DNA of 49,553 bases from Syncephalis fuscata (taxonomy: Eukaryota > Zoopagomycota > Zoopagomycetes > Zoopagales > Piptocephalidaceae): contig JAHLTZ010000073.1 of NCBI GenBank assembly GCA_025786725.1, positions 1-49,553 of the forward strand, in the 5' to 3' direction. Within the stretch, counting starts at the first letter, position 1; each line of letters starts with the position of its first letter. The notes under the pieces are model-generated. The model did not search any database and was not told the origin of the DNA. It was given only the letters and a program-made list of their open reading frames with translations. A program made the translations under genes and the position numbers. Shown here in pieces: positions 10,408 through 23,889 of the stretch.

Positions 10408-11949
10408 CTAAGCAATTGATGTGGGATCCCAACAAAAGCGACGCATTGGCGTGGACTCTGTGGTGGCATTGATATCTGCCATCATCTAAAACATAAATTT
10501 AAATCATTCAAATCAACGATATTATTAGTAATTAAGTATACAGTTTCAGTAAATAGCGCCCCTTTTAATTGCCAAGATTATGGCATAAACTAGCATAATA
10601 CACGAATGCCAAATTTAATGCATCTATGAATACTTACTTCGTCAGTCAGTGGCGGATCAAAAAGAGCGATGTTCTCCGTGATGCGTTTTGGATTCGTACT
10701 TTTTGGTATGACGACAAACTGACGTTGAATAGCCCAACGCAGTAGTACTTGCGCGTCCGTGATCAAAGACTGGCCATTTTCACTGTTGTTGCTGTTGCTG
10801 CTGCTATTGCTGTTACGCTGGTTGAGTTGGGTCACTGCTCGGGTCACTGCAGGCAACGGATAGGTGCCATTCACCAGTGCTCCTTCTCCAAGACTCGAGT
10901 AGGCTTCGAGCTGGATATTATGTTTACGACAGAATGCCACCAATTCCCGATCCGGCCATAATGGATGCAGCTCTGTTTGAAGCACACTCGGTTGAATTGA
11001 AATATTCGTATCATCTAGTAACTGTTTTAAATGACGTATTGTGTAGTTACTAACACCAATGGCACGTATCTTTCCCTCGCGATACAACTCTTCAAGTGCT
11101 CGGTAACTGCCCATCCGATTCTCGGCATTTCGTGGATCGTCGGTTTTCAGTTTCTGTGTTCTAAGCACCATCCCCCAACAGTATCACCAATTTACACAAT
11201 CAATGATACCACATTGTTTCAAAATACAATAAATATGCTGTTGTTACAACAATGGTTCACATAAAATGCTACACGTGTATACACACCCTGGCCAGTGAAT
11301 AAGATAAAGATCAATATACTCTACACCTAGTTTTTGGCGAGATGTTTCAAAAGCTAATAATTGCAAGAGTCGTGATCACAACAGCAATGACATTAATACA
11401 GCTGTGCGTATTAAATAAATCCAGCTAAGAAAAACTTTAATTAACCGATGCTGTAACCGACCCACCTTTAAGACATGCCTCGTAGCCGTGGTCGCGTGGA
11501 GCTATTCGTTATTAGCATAAACAAGCAAGCACACAAATGCTTAATATTTGTATCAAAGCTTACCAAGTTTTGTAGTAATAAAAATATCACTTCGTTTCAA
11601 ACCATTAAATGAGTCTGCATCTTCAAATACACGCTGTAGGACACGTCCGATCGCCTCTTCATTTCGATAGACGGACGCAGTATCTATAAATACGCCATTT
11701 ACCATGTATTAGCTGTTAACAATTCTATATCGCCTCTACTCAGTGCTAGCCTACCAATCATACGATAACCGGCCTGAAAAGCAGCCCGAATGCACTGCTC
11801 TAGTTCAGGTTCATCTCGTATTCGATAAGTACCCACTATATAGCCATAGTTTGTTAGTACTGTACCAATTTCTATTTTACGTTCCACTTGCATCCAATCT
11901 TCGGCATTTTTACGCCATTATTAAGAGTGTAGTACTGTGAATCAGTCAT
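10408..11949 (-). CDS. aldo/keto reductase, NAD(P)H-dependent
   Basis: Seven exons give 320 aa, the usual AKR length: 11949-11892, 11835-11755, 11683-11564, 11501-11466, 11353-11287, 11160-10638, 10485-10408. The catalytic tetrad is visible: Asp and Tyr in [13 protein letters not shown], Lys in ITTKLAPRDHG, His in [17 protein letters not shown] and the nucleotide-binding [15 protein letters not shown] follow, and the C-terminus [10 protein letters not shown] is typical. The enzyme should reduce aldehydes or ketones in the cytosol; the substrate cannot be read. The start is in a first exon ([12 protein letters not shown]) joined through a GC-AG intron; starting at the in-frame ATG at 11893 would lose the conserved beta strand. 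A Ser/Asn-rich insert (about [13 protein letters not shown]) precedes the last helices. It is divergent from the WDR59-like gene, ATGs 149 bp apart. Confidence 0.9.
11836..11891 (-). other. GC-AG intron in the aldo/keto reductase
   Basis: The 56-nt intron begins GCAAGT and ends TATAG. Joining GGAT to TGGGTACT restores the family block P-K-I-G-L-G-T-Y in frame. No GT donor nearby gives this reading. The other introns I placed in this window use GT. Confidence 0.8.
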
Positions 11950-12097
11950 AGCTTCTGTTATAAATATTGGTGAGCAAATAGAACGCTTGTTATTGTAAAA
12001 GAAAAAGGCTTTTAAACAATAAACAGAATTCCATTGTTATTCTTTTGTCTAGTTTATTGTGTATACTTTAATTGTATCTCTACTACTACTCGCTATT
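11950..12097. promoter_or_regulatory. short divergent promoter region
   Basis: Only about 148 bp separate the reductase ATG (minus) from the WDR59-like ATG (plus), so both promoters and 5' UTRs must lie here or overlap the genes. No TATA box is obvious. Confidence 0.5.
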
Positions 12098-15000
12098 ATG
12101 CCGGACCGAATTGAAACGGCAGACAGTGGCAATAATAGCCCAGCCATTAATACCAATGATATTGAGGACGAGCTAAGCGATTACATGCATGATGCCGATA
12201 TATTCAGGCAATCTCTGAGTATACCAGTAAGTCGCTACTGTTGTAGTATGTCTATGGCTCCTTCGTCGCGCGACGTTGCCTTGGCCTCGTAAGTATAGGT
12301 GTGGACGTATTTTGCAGGGAAAGGCGCTTATATACTGTATACAAGACGTTATGGCCTTCATATTGTCGACCTGACCACACCACTAGAACCGGCCTGTTAT
12401 CTACGCTACGATACGTGCTGGGACCCGGTTGAGGTGCGTTGGAGTCCGCATCGTGCACGGGAGAACTGGGTTGCCACAACGGTAAGTGTAGTAGTAAACC
12501 ATTGAATATTAAGTTATCTGGCTATGATGTATAACATATACGATATAATTATATTAATAATCTTGTTATTAATTATTATATAGTCTAATCAGCGTGTACT
12601 TATCTGGAATGTACAAGCATCACCAAATAATCCAGTTGAACTCATTTTACCTGGTCATAAACGTGCTATTTCTGATCTTCACTGGTCACCTTACCAATCA
12701 AATATGATTGCTACTGGTGCACTTGACACCTATATTCATTTATGGGACTTGAGAACACCAAATCGACCGGTTATTTCATTATGTGCCTGGACTGGTAAGT
12801 CATTAATACATTTATATATAATAAACTAAGATCAATAATAGCGGGTGCGGCACGAGTTCAATATAATCGTAAAAACGAATTTGTTATTGCTTCAGCGCAT
12901 GCACATACGGTTAAAATATGGGACACGCGAGTAAGTAGCGTATAATATGTATACATATATGTAAATATTTAATACTGATTTGTGATATATTGTAGAAAGG
13001 CACAGCTCCTATTATAGAAATACATGCCCATGACGGCAAAGTAAACTATGTTGACTGGAGTATTGAAGAAGAAAATGAATTATTGACATGTGGTCAAGAT
13101 CGTAAATTAAAGGTTAATAATTAGCTAAGCTATTTATAATTAATTACTTATTTAATATTTATAAACAGTTTTGGAATATACAACAAGACTCAAAAGAATG
13201 TATTGGCACCATTATGACCAATGCACCAGTCCGTCTTGCTAGATATGCGGTTAGTAGAACTACTAATAAATTATTAATGATACTAAAACATTAATTTCCT
13301 ATATTTATAATAGCCATTTGGACCAGCTGTTGTATCGGCAGCACAACGATTAGATCCTACACTTCGATTATGGGCGCAAGATGCAGATGACCAGCAGCAG
13401 CAACAACAACAACAACAACCTATTCATACATTTGCAGGATCATCAGAACCGTTTCGTAAATTTGGATGGAGAATACGAAATGATTTGGGTAAAAATGGTT
13501 TACACAATAATTAATTCATACTAACTATTATTATTGTTATTATAGATGATGAATTCCAATTAGTTGCTTTATCACTTGACGGTTATTTACGACTATATCC
13601 TGTAGATAAAAAGACCACAGCAGTACGTATTTTCAACATAATATACTTATACTCATTACTATTACTATTATTTATCTTTTGTATAGATGTGTGGTAAACA
13701 AGGCAAATCAGCTATGGCCAAACAACGACCAACTCATAGCTTAAAACAACTAACTTCAGCCGTATTAAGTTGTCGTAGAACAATGCAGATACCACATATT
13801 CCATTAGATGATGGTACAACACCACCTTGTTATACAGCATCTTCTATACATCCCATGTCTACAGGTACCAGTACACCAGGTAGCAGTACACCCACTACAG
13901 GTCTATTTCCATCACAAGCCTTACTCGGAACACCCTATACTCGATCGGGCCATATGGGACCGGACATGTCACCATCAAATCGTAATAGCAGTTACAATAT
14001 GAATTTTAGTTATGCTACGCCACCCGATTATAAGATTCAAAATGATTCAGCGGCAGTGTTTAGATCCTCGCCTCAGCATCCCACACTAATACCTTCACCG
14101 GACCCGTTAATTAACAATCCATTATTACCACGACCATGTATGCCAACACCGACTACATCATCAAGCTTAGGTAATGATGCATCAGAATGGTCATTGCCAG
14201 AAGAATTTGCGCTTACTAAACGGAAATATCCACAAGTTCAGTTTGAGAAGGTATTTATTAATGCAGCACCATTACTAGAAATGTTACATTATATGTTTAT
14301 TAACAATTATTATACTATTTAGTTTGATCCATTAACCCGATCGTGTAGTCTATCCTTGGACGGCCCATGGTCCAACACTGATCTAGCCTTTGTACATGTT
14401 TCAATCGTCTTTCCACATGAGTATCCAAGTGCTCCACCCGAGATATCTGTTCATAGAAGCGCGGCAATTCCTATGGCTTATCGAAGCCATATGATTAAAG
14501 GTTTAACGCAGATTGTTTCACTACATGCTGAACAACGACAGCCCTGTCTCGATAGTATTATTTCATTTCTGCTAGGTGGCCATGTTCGCATGAAGAAAGG
14601 TCAAGATGACGGCAGTGGTAAGGAAACAGCTGTTGATGGCAGTTTATTACTATTGGAGACACATGGACCACGCAGTCGGCTATTATCAGGACAAGATCGA
14701 TCTCGTGTACCGTATCCACGTCTATGTGGTGCAGTCTTTGGTATTGATGGTAAATAATATGAGTGTATCAGCAACAATAGTGATTTGTATTAATCGTATT
14801 AAATACAATAGGTCGATTGATTGTATTCTTTTCTAAAAAGACGCCACTTACTACGGCAAATAGTATGCGTCGGCCATCAAAAATGGATGCATTTCTTGCC
14901 TTTCCTCGACGAGTTAATAGATCAGAGACGAGTTTACAGGATATGTTGAATGCCATTGGCCTGCCACCTGGATGGCCTCGTTCCTATGATCGATATGAAC

Positions 15001-17031
15001 ATGGATTAAAATCTGCTCGACGTGATTCATCTCGTCTTCGTGGCATGGCCTCCTATGATGAAGATACAGATGATGTCATGTCTGGTGGCGCATCTCGATC
15101 TGATAAAATGGTAAATAGACTCATATCAAGTGTACTATACTAGCCAAATGCTTATTAGTGACTAATAGAGCCATGTCAATGATCATGATCTAATGTCGCC
15201 TAGTCGTAAGGATACTCATTATTCAGTGGGTTTATTTAATTTCTCAAATCTATTACCAGTCAGTCGTTTACTAGCTTCTAAATACAAGTAAGTAGCTCTA
15301 AAGGGTCGTTATTGCTACTAATAGAGCAATTGTAGATTGTCGGGCGATCATCCAGCTGAAGTGGCATTGGAGAATGCTGAAATGGCCCGGTCACTTGGTC
15401 GTCATGATCTATCACATATGTGGACACTGGCCTCATTAATACTTGAAGACGCATTAAAGACGAATCAGTCTAGATCACCACGACGTCTTCGATGGGGATT
15501 ACATCCATTTGGTAGAAGACTAGTACAGAATTTGTAAGTATTATTAGCATTAAGTTATCTAATTAATTTATATTAATGGATTTATATATAGACTTGATTA
15601 TCTGGCTCGTCTAGGGGATGTACAAACACTGGCTATGTTTTGCTGTGTATTTGCCGAACCGTACCCGCCAATTCCTGCCATCAATTTATTAAATGAGCGT
15701 CAAGCGGTAAGTCTGATGTATAAATATATTAACATTTAATTAAATAGTTTATTTGTTGTATTCTATGGATAGCCCATGCTACCATTGGGATCGAGTGCAG
15801 GTATTGGTGGACATGGTGGTGTTAGTAGTACGGGTGGCGTTCATGGTTCAGGTAGCGGCAATAGAGACTATTTTACTATGCCTACAACAAAATCCCGTTC
15901 TTTTCATTCATTTATGCTGCCACCTGCGCCATCCCTACCCGCAGAGCCTTTAAAAACATCTGCACTATCGTATCTACCAGGATTTGGTCTTCGATTGTCG
16001 CAAGTATCGACACGTGATACAGATACACTGCACGGTTCAGATGTATCGCAAAGTGATGCGGCTACTACAATAGCAGCAACAACCACTACTATTACCACAA
16101 CGCGTTCACCTCATAGTAATAGTCATACGGCGTCATCAATATCGGGATTTGCTCCAAGTAATTTACATGGCCCATTAGCAATACCAACAACCATCACAAC
16201 AACGGGAATGGCTAGATCCTATGCTTCAGAACACACGGCTATTATATCGCCTTCATTAGTGGCTGCTGTCACTTCAGCGGTGCCTATTCATCCGAACGAG
16301 TCATGGCTCAACATGCCACATGCTCTAAACTCGGTCAAAAGCGATAGTGGATTCAAAGTAATGATGCTTCATAACGAGCGTGACTTTGACAGTGAAACAA
16401 GGTAAGTTTATAAGAAAAATACTATAGCGTGTAATAACAGCATTTGTTATTATGATTACTATTAGACCACGGCATGTTTCCTTGCTAGATCCACTCCACT
16501 GGGGTCAATATGATTGTTATCGACTCTATTATGCTGAATTACTTTTCAGATGGGGTTTACTTAAACAAAGATCTGAAATATTAAAGTTTGCTAGCTCTAA
16601 TGCTATTAAACGTGTACATGCTACTGATTTTGATGAACGACGCCAATTAAGTAAGTGATTTGCGTTTATATAAATTAAATGAACTGTTATTTATCCATAT
16701 GATATTTGGTAGACTTTGGCGGCTATTGTCCTGAATGTCGTACGCCATTATTATCCCAAAGCTTTTGCGAGCAGTGTAAACGCTATAGAAAAGGTATTGA
16801 ATGTGCCCTGTGTCATATCACTGTACGAGGTAAGCTACTATTTATAAATTATAATAGCGGAACAGAACGAGTATAATGATTAATGATAATATAGGACTTG
16901 TAAATGTTTGTCTAGTTTGTCAGCATGGTGGTCATCAGCATCATATACGAGAATGGTTTAAACAAGGCAATGCAGACTGTCCCACTGGTTGTGGCTGTAT
17001 TTGTGTATTAGCCTGTGGAGAGTTTAAATAG
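12098..17031 (+). CDS. WDR59: WDR59/Mtc5-like GATOR2 (SEACAT) subunit
   Basis: Eighteen exons give 1288 aa: 12098-12288, 12346-12481, 12584-12794, 12842-12930, 12996-13112, 13169-13249, 13314-13488, 13546-13622, 13687-14250, 14323-14749, 14812-15110, 15169-15287, 15336-15533, 15592-15706, 15773-16401, 16466-16650, 16713-16829, 16895-17031. Order matches WDR59: N-terminal WD40 propeller (HIVDL, SNQRVLIWN, DTYIHLWD, TVKIWDTR, RKLKFWN), an RWD domain (FVHVSIVFPHEYPSAPPEI), the WARHPFG-like helix as WGLHPFGRR, YAELLFRWGL, and a C-terminal zinc RING of CPEC, CEQC, CALC, CLVC, GHQHHIREWF and CPTGCGC. In WDR59 this assembly acts at the lysosome/vacuole to activate TORC1 in amino-acid sensing. A poly-Gln run sits in the propeller and long Ser/Thr-rich linkers are fungal-like additions. 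Intron 1 uses an AAG acceptor; other junctions use AG preceded mostly by T. Confidence 0.93.
13396..13419 (+). repeat. CAG/CAA microsatellite (poly-Gln)
   Basis: A run of CAG and CAA codons encodes about nine Gln inside a loop of the WD40 propeller of the WDR59-like protein. The mixed codons would make it less prone to slippage than a pure repeat. Confidence 0.85.
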
Positions 17032-17277
17032 ATATAATAATAAATAATAAATATAGTACCAAATAATAATACTACGATCATGATATTATAATCATATTGT
17101 TATAATAATGTGATTAAGAAATCCACCATGTAATTAAACAATAATAAATGCGCTGGATAGTAGCGCCAATTACGGATAACAAACGACTAACGCGAGGATA
17201 TAGCCAGCAAATGCTTGTTAGTTATAAACAGACAGGTGGCTGCATAGACTGGCACATTAATTTAATGCTGAAATATA
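17032..17277. other. intergenic, 3' of WDR59-like gene
   Basis: AT-rich 3' flank; AATAAA-like sequences are frequent and none can be singled out. No gene seen. Confidence 0.35.
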
Positions 17278-19560
17278 CAAAGTATTGAAAGTCTAATATT
17301 AGCTATATTTGCTATACAATGATAGTGTTATTCTGTATCAATAAAGTGAATTACCAGTCTCTAGCTCCATCTTATTGCTAGGTAATACCATACAGAGTAT
17401 TGAGTTTATTATAGTTCAACTGTGGTAATTAATGGCAATTGTACATTAGATTTACTATCAATAACTGTATCAACTAACCAATGAGTTGTATTCTGTGTTA
17501 AAATAAGTGCTAATAAGCATTAAAAGATAAAGTTATAGAATACCATTACAATAAGATGTTACTTGATCATATAGTTTATAGCTTATAAAATTATAAATGC
17601 AATAAAATCATTATTTATTTGTGATGAACACCATTTACAATTATTTTGACTCGCTTGCTTTTACTTTTAATTAGCAATGATCATCATACAAAGTTTTGTT
17701 TATTCAATATAGCCAAAACCATTGTAAAACACCTTAACATTGATGTACAATAGCCATGAACATTGTAAAATGGCATTATTTGTTATTTTTATTACACATA
17801 ACCGACATACAATTTAATATTCTTTATTTATAATAACTATACTCATATTTAAAAGTGATTATAATGTAGGTGGTAAAAATGCAATGTAATGTGAGTTAAG
17901 CAATAATAATGGTAATAATTTAATTAATAAACCAGCCATAAGTTTATGTATGACTTTACGTATAATCAAGCAAATTACTCGATATTTTGTACAAGTATTT
18001 ATATGGCATATAGATAGCTGCTGGCAAAGTATACCATTATTGCATTGTGTGATGATGTAGTAATTGCAATAATACACTAATAAATGTACAAAAATGTCAG
18101 TTTTTAGGCAATCATGGCTTATATACTTAATATACAGCAAAACAATTGCCGGATTCGAGTTTTCCATGCTTGAATATACCGTTTGATATAGTTTATAGAA
18201 AAATAAATTTTGCAAAAAAGTTGGTCAAAAATGCGATTTACGTTATTTTAATTTATTTAGTAAAGCGTTGATGCTATGATGTATGACTTTACGTATAATA
18301 AAGCAAATTACTCTATATTTTGTACAAGTATGCACATAGTACATATGTAACTACAGGCAAAGTATACCATTATTGCATTGTGTGATGATGTAGTAATTGC
18401 AATAGTATACTAATAAATGTACAAAAATGTCAGTTTTTAGGCAATCATGGCTTATATAATTAAAATACAGCAAAACGATAGCCAGATTCGAGTTTTCCAT
18501 GCTTGAATGTACCATTTGGTATAGTTTATAGAACAATAAATTTTGCAAAAAAAGTTGGTCAAAAATGCAATTTACGTATATAGTTGTTGACAAGAAGTAA
18601 ATTCCATAATTTTAGAAATTTTAATACTGAAAAAGTATTCAATATAAAGTAAACACAAAGCACTTTACAACGTCAAAACAAAGATAGCAGCGAGGTAGTA
18701 TGTATAAATATCTACATACAGTGACAATTTATGTTATTAATATACATATAAATTAGATGTTTGTCAACTATTTACGTAAATTGCATTTTTGACCAACTTT
18801 TTTTACAAATTTTATTGTTTTATAAACTATACCAAATGGTACATTCAAGCATGGAAAACTCGAATCCGGCAATTGTTTTGCTGTATTTTAATTATATAAG
18901 CCATGATTGCCTAAAAACTGCTATTTTTGTACATTTATTAGTATACTATTGCAATTACTACATCATCACACAATGCAATAATGGTATACTTTGCCTGTAG
19001 TTACATATGTACTATGTGCATACTTGTACAAAATATAGAGTAATTTGCTTTATTATACGTAAAGTCATACATCATAGCATCAACGCTTTACTAAATAAAT
19101 TAAAATAACGTAAATCGCATTTTTGACCAACTTTTTTGCAAAATTTATTTTTCTATAAACTATATCAAACGGTATATTCAAGCATGGAAAACTCGAATCC
19201 GGCAATTGTTTTGCTGTATATTAAGTATATAAGCCATGATTGCCTAAAAACTGACATTTTTGTACATTTATTAGTGTATTATTGCAATTACTACATCACC
19301 ACACAATGCAATAATGGTATACTTTGCCAGCAGCTATCTATATGCCATATAAATACTTGTACAAAATATCGAGTAATTTGCTTGATTATACGTAAAGTTA
19401 TACATAAACTTATGACTGGTTTGTTAATTAAATTATTCCTATTATTATTACTTAGACACCATCGAGTTTTACCACCTGACTACACTATAATCACTTTTAA
19501 ATACTATTGCATACTGCAGAATATCAATACAACAAGTTTACATTTAAATTTGTAAACCAG
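17278..19560. mobile_element. large palindromic repeat, family B, copy 1
   Basis: Two arms of about 0.75-0.8 kb are inverted around a spacer at about 18600-18770: 17820-18240 and 18250-18600 on the left mirror 19080-19510 and 18760-19080 on the right. Each arm therefore contains a tandem pair of related units with the landmark GCAATCATGGCTTATATA. A left extension (17278-17820) is unique within this copy but reappears, inverted, at 37020-37600. Conserved open frames of 60-139 residues read outward from the spacer in each arm (all with an F-Y-K-L-Y-Q and C-N-Y-Y-I-I motif), but they are AT-rich, overlap the inverted copies and resemble no family. I treat them as non-coding until shown otherwise. 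Confidence 0.7.
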
Positions 19561-21179
19561 CATTGTGTCGATATTCAAGATAGTATAAATAAATAAGACA
19601 TTGTTACTGCAGGCACAACTATCAGAAATGGATATATTACATTTCTACAATAGATGTATGTATTAAAAATAACAAATAATCTATTTTTACAATGCTTATG
19701 GCTATTTGAATTAATGGTAAAGCTACACGCATTACAGCTTCAACATTGCTAATTGTACACTTTCCATTGTATATTACTTCATTTTATATAACTGTGTTTT
19801 GTAGTACCTACACGTTATTTAGAGCTGCTGTTTGATTGTATCTGGTTTATTACTGATGAGTTTTAATTTATTTTGTATATTAAGATATACAGACTGATAA
19901 TGCAAACAATATGAGCTTGTAAGTTCATTGCTTTGTTACAGGTATTTATTAGGTTGTTGCCTATAGCTAATTATTGCTAGATTATTTAACGCCAAATAGC
20001 TTGATATGGAACTGAAAACAGCTAACAATAAAGGAAACATGAGTATCAGCATTGCAATGTTGTGCGAATGTGATGGTATAAAGGTATTTACAATATATAC
20101 ACTCATACAAAATAAGAATAACAATGTTTACAACAATAGATATTTCGATGGCTGCTTTTATCCATCATACAATTCCATGTTTAATAGAACTAATATTAGT
20201 TTAAATATGTGAATACTGTTAAATCTAGTCGTTTGGCTTTCAAATCACAATATAATTAAATGATTTGATTATCTAAAAATAGAATAAATAAATATTAACT
20301 AAATAATTGATATTATTTGCAATGTACTATAGCGATATTAGAAAAATACAATAACAATTATAAATGCATTTAAATAAATAAAATATAAATTAAAGAAACT
20401 TGAATACTATTTACTAATAATAAAAAGTAGCTAGTTACATACCTGTTCTCTGCGTAATTAGAAAATAGGAACTAAAATATAATAGAAAATGTGCAAATTT
20501 GATTAGTATAGCTTATTGCAGAGTAACCATGTATTGCGCTATAGCTACTTGAGCATAAGGACAAAGTGTACGTATATTTACCATGTGGCCGTAGACAGTG
20601 CTGGCTACTCTATTCGACACAGTTAAAAGCAATAATAAACTTGGCCAAAAACAATTTGCTTTAATGATTTTATTAGATGGACTGCATTAGTATTCAACAT
20701 ATAAGCCATTGGTATTTACTGTGGCTACAAGCTTGAAACTGGTCCCATTTAGCTGCTTTGCGTGCCGCCTAAATGATCGGCATTGTTTGAAATAAAACCA
20801 TAACTGATATTGCCAAATAAACAGATTTACTTGCTATGCTACATGTAAAGTTTAGCATAGATCATTTTTACGCTTAGTCGGTTAAGCCGTGTAATCTAGA
20901 TTTAATCCATCAGCTTATCACGTTGTAAAGGGCTTACCAATATTAACGTTCAGACAATATAATGACAGCAATAAAGACTCTTTTGCAATAAGTGTACAAG
21001 AAAACACACGGTTTACTACATATTACACTAATAGTTACATGTACTGAAGATTCTACTGGAATGGTTGTAGCTGCTTATACGGAAGACTAAGAGCAATTGC
21101 GTAGTACATTGGTCATAGACGGTTTTAGACGACTCATGTTTTATTACGACATTTTCCACAACTATCACAATACATAAGC
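19561..21179. other. gene desert with family A end fragment
   Basis: No gene recognised. The stretch 20160-20280 (CATGTTTAATAG ... TCGTTTGGCTTTCAAATCA) resembles a terminal fragment of family A. The rest is AT-rich with no open frame that I can support. Confidence 0.4.
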
Positions 21180-22430
21180 TGGCTTTACCGCTCCTCCGAA
21201 CCAACACTGCACCTTTATCTTCTCTTTCTACTCTTTACCACTCGATATACACTACACTCATTCGCCCTTACTGCCATTTGCTGTCCAATATGCTTTGCAC
21301 TTGCTAGACGTCTAATGATTACAAGATCACTGCTGGTTGCTGCTATATGTACTAAGGTCGGTAAACGGGCGTGGGTGGTGCGATGCAGTTGTGCCTTTTG
21401 GCTATGAAGCACTGGATATGCAGTGTTCTAGAAGCTATATATTACGCAGTGTGTACTCCAGCATGCTGTAGAAGGTGCTTTTCTGCACATAGTTGATTGG
21501 TCTTTTGTATAGTAACATTGGTACGCTTACCGTGTGTTTGTTTGCGAGGTTGCCTTGCTGAGTATCTGGCTGTTGAGGCGACATAAGATTTGCGCTTGAA
21601 GATATCTGATATCTGATGGGCAGAGCAAATATTGTTTGGACAACCACTACTTATTGCGGTGTAGTCAAGCAGCAAACATCATTGGCACATGTGGCTCATC
21701 TCGTTTACTGACCCTTTTCAATAGATATAGATTTAAGCGATATTTAGATTTGGCAAGAACAGGGCCACAATATGCTGTACAGTCATCCGGTTTGTATTAG
21801 TATATCATTATTTATGTATTCCTTTGTTTAAATAAATAAATGTAGCATTGCTTATTTATTAACATACTACTATTAGTTGCGTTCATATAAATACAGACAT
21901 CTTCCCATTTAATAATAGTACTAGTTGTTTCTGCTATTGTTATTACACTGATAATAAACAACCTATTAAGCCATTGAATGTGCTTTGAAGGCAAACGATT
22001 AAATTGAATGTTATTAAATTTATTGAACATGATGGTGGGTGGTGAGTGACATCAATCATCAAATACTCATCATTGTAGATTTATTATCCAGTATGCATTT
22101 CACCTATATCATTTCCATTATATCCTACACTATTATATATCATTATATAATATGCTAGACACATTCTATTTGGTATCAATCACAATAAACTTGGTCCACT
22201 CATTGTATTATGTATACTATAGCTTCAGTACCATTATTCATACACTTTACTGCATATTCATTTTAATATATGCCATCTTATATGCACTTTGCTTTTCTCT
22301 ATCCGAAACTATTGCTTTTTGTTGCTAGCTTTGTTATTAATAAGTTTCAGCTTATTCCAATCATTCCAGTATACTCATTACATTTATTATTTTATTCACT
22401 GCTATTGATTTTAACTTATTTACTATTTCT
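21180..22430. repeat. diverged segmental duplicate, left copy
   Basis: This block is collinear with 23890-25500: a pyrimidine-rich start (CTTCTCTTTCTACTCTTTACCACTCGATA), GGCGTGGGTGGTGCGATGCAGTTGTGCCTTTTGGCTAT, CCAGCATGCTGTAGAA, CAATAGATATAGATTTA and then a family A repeat (21995-22430). Divergence is considerable. A minus-strand frame (21412-21215) aligns loosely with one at 24104-23919, including a shared Y-R-V and R-K-R-R end; it may be a decayed gene remnant. Confidence 0.55.
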
Positions 22431-23889
22431 TTTTTAAATTGTAGATTAACCAATATCTTTAAGTACAAAATCTATGTCATATTAACAATCAAATAATTAT
22501 ATCAATGTAATTATTACAAGCACATAGTAAACACTCATGTTCATTAATTAGTATAACCGATTGATCAGTTGATATTGAAATACCTTATGTGGCATATTGG
22601 AACATCACATTATTATATAGTTTTAGCCAAATATATGTCTACGGATGCCATCAAATCACATAGACAAAAGGCAGGACAATAATTCAGCACACATATTCAT
22701 TTACAAAGCTCAATTATGCCAAACAGTAATCAGCAGTAGTTTTGTGATTGTTAAGTATATAGCAAGTGTAAATCATATTGAGCAATAGATAATGGCAAGA
22801 AAATATAAGAACATAAAGTTTGATTCAGAAAAAAGCAGTAAAGCCACTTTATGCCGCAAAGCCGAAACAGATGGAGAGTATTTGCGTTACACGATGCAGT
22901 TGATTAAGCATAATGGATAGATACTAGCTGCAAATTCTATTTCACTTATATTTTTATAACCAACTATATAAATAATGTACTAATACCATAAGCAATATAA
23001 TTTTATGTTGCTTCCATTTTATACTAATAAAATAAAAATAATCATTATTTGCTAATAATTGTAAAACTGTACAATTGATAAGAGCTGAAACCAACACAAA
23101 AATAAATCATTGATGACCAATTAAGTTGTTTTACTGATATATATATATGTAGTTGGAGGATATAAACGACAAGGAATTAGAGCAATGTAGCTTCTAAACA
23201 AAGGCAAAACCAATATTATACATAAGACGTCATTTGTGCTTTGATGGCAAAAACGCTATGATCGGGATACACGCCGCCACATAATTCCTTCCTCCGCCTT
23301 TATTTGACTAAGCCCAATATGTCAGTATCGGAGGGTTTATCGGTATTTGAATATAATTCATATCACTAAAGCAATGTTAGAATACACAGATTAATCTTTT
23401 AAACAAGTTTATTATTAAAAATGATATCAAGTGCAAATACAGCTGTCGTGTTTCAGCGTAAAGCAGCTCTATTTTGTTTCAGACACGATAATGTTTTATT
23501 TTATTAATATGAAATAAAGACAATAAATAAATTATTAACTATAACACCGACATAATGTTTGTACAGTTGGCTATAAATTCATGAGCAAACTACATGCATT
23601 ACGTTATCATGTTAACAAAAAGGCTTAAATTAGGTGCATAGAAATGGGTGTAAATGGTCCCGAAACTTTGGAATGAATTGGCGCAGCTAACTAAATGGGG
23701 TATAAGGGCATATCAAAGCAGCAGTCTAATTGGCCAATTGACTGCGCCCTGATATCAGCCAGCACCGTGCACTCGATGACGACTATATGTCTCGGACATG
23801 TTCAGAGTAAACCAGTCATTTATGGTAATTTGCCAAGAATTTGCCGATAGTATAAACAAATGTCCGCATCCTTCCGTCAGTTTTACTGC
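22431..23889. other. gene desert, nothing identified
   Basis: AT-rich sequence with a GC-richer patch at about 23640-23880. I see no coding exon, RNA gene or repeat boundary here beyond loose similarity of 23640-23760 to the sequence around 20730-20770. Confidence 0.35.

Noticed and set aside
12289-12317. 29-nt intron in the WDR59-like gene
   Set aside because: It has GT and AG ends but is far shorter than the other introns and leaves the frame broken; the 57-nt alternative fixes both.
17859-19555. Four related open frames (80-139 codons) in family B copy 1 as protein genes
   Set aside because: They lie in inverted copies of one repeat, have no initiator context, splice sites or recognisable domain, and use very AT-rich codons unlike the real genes. 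Kept as a repeat with a note.
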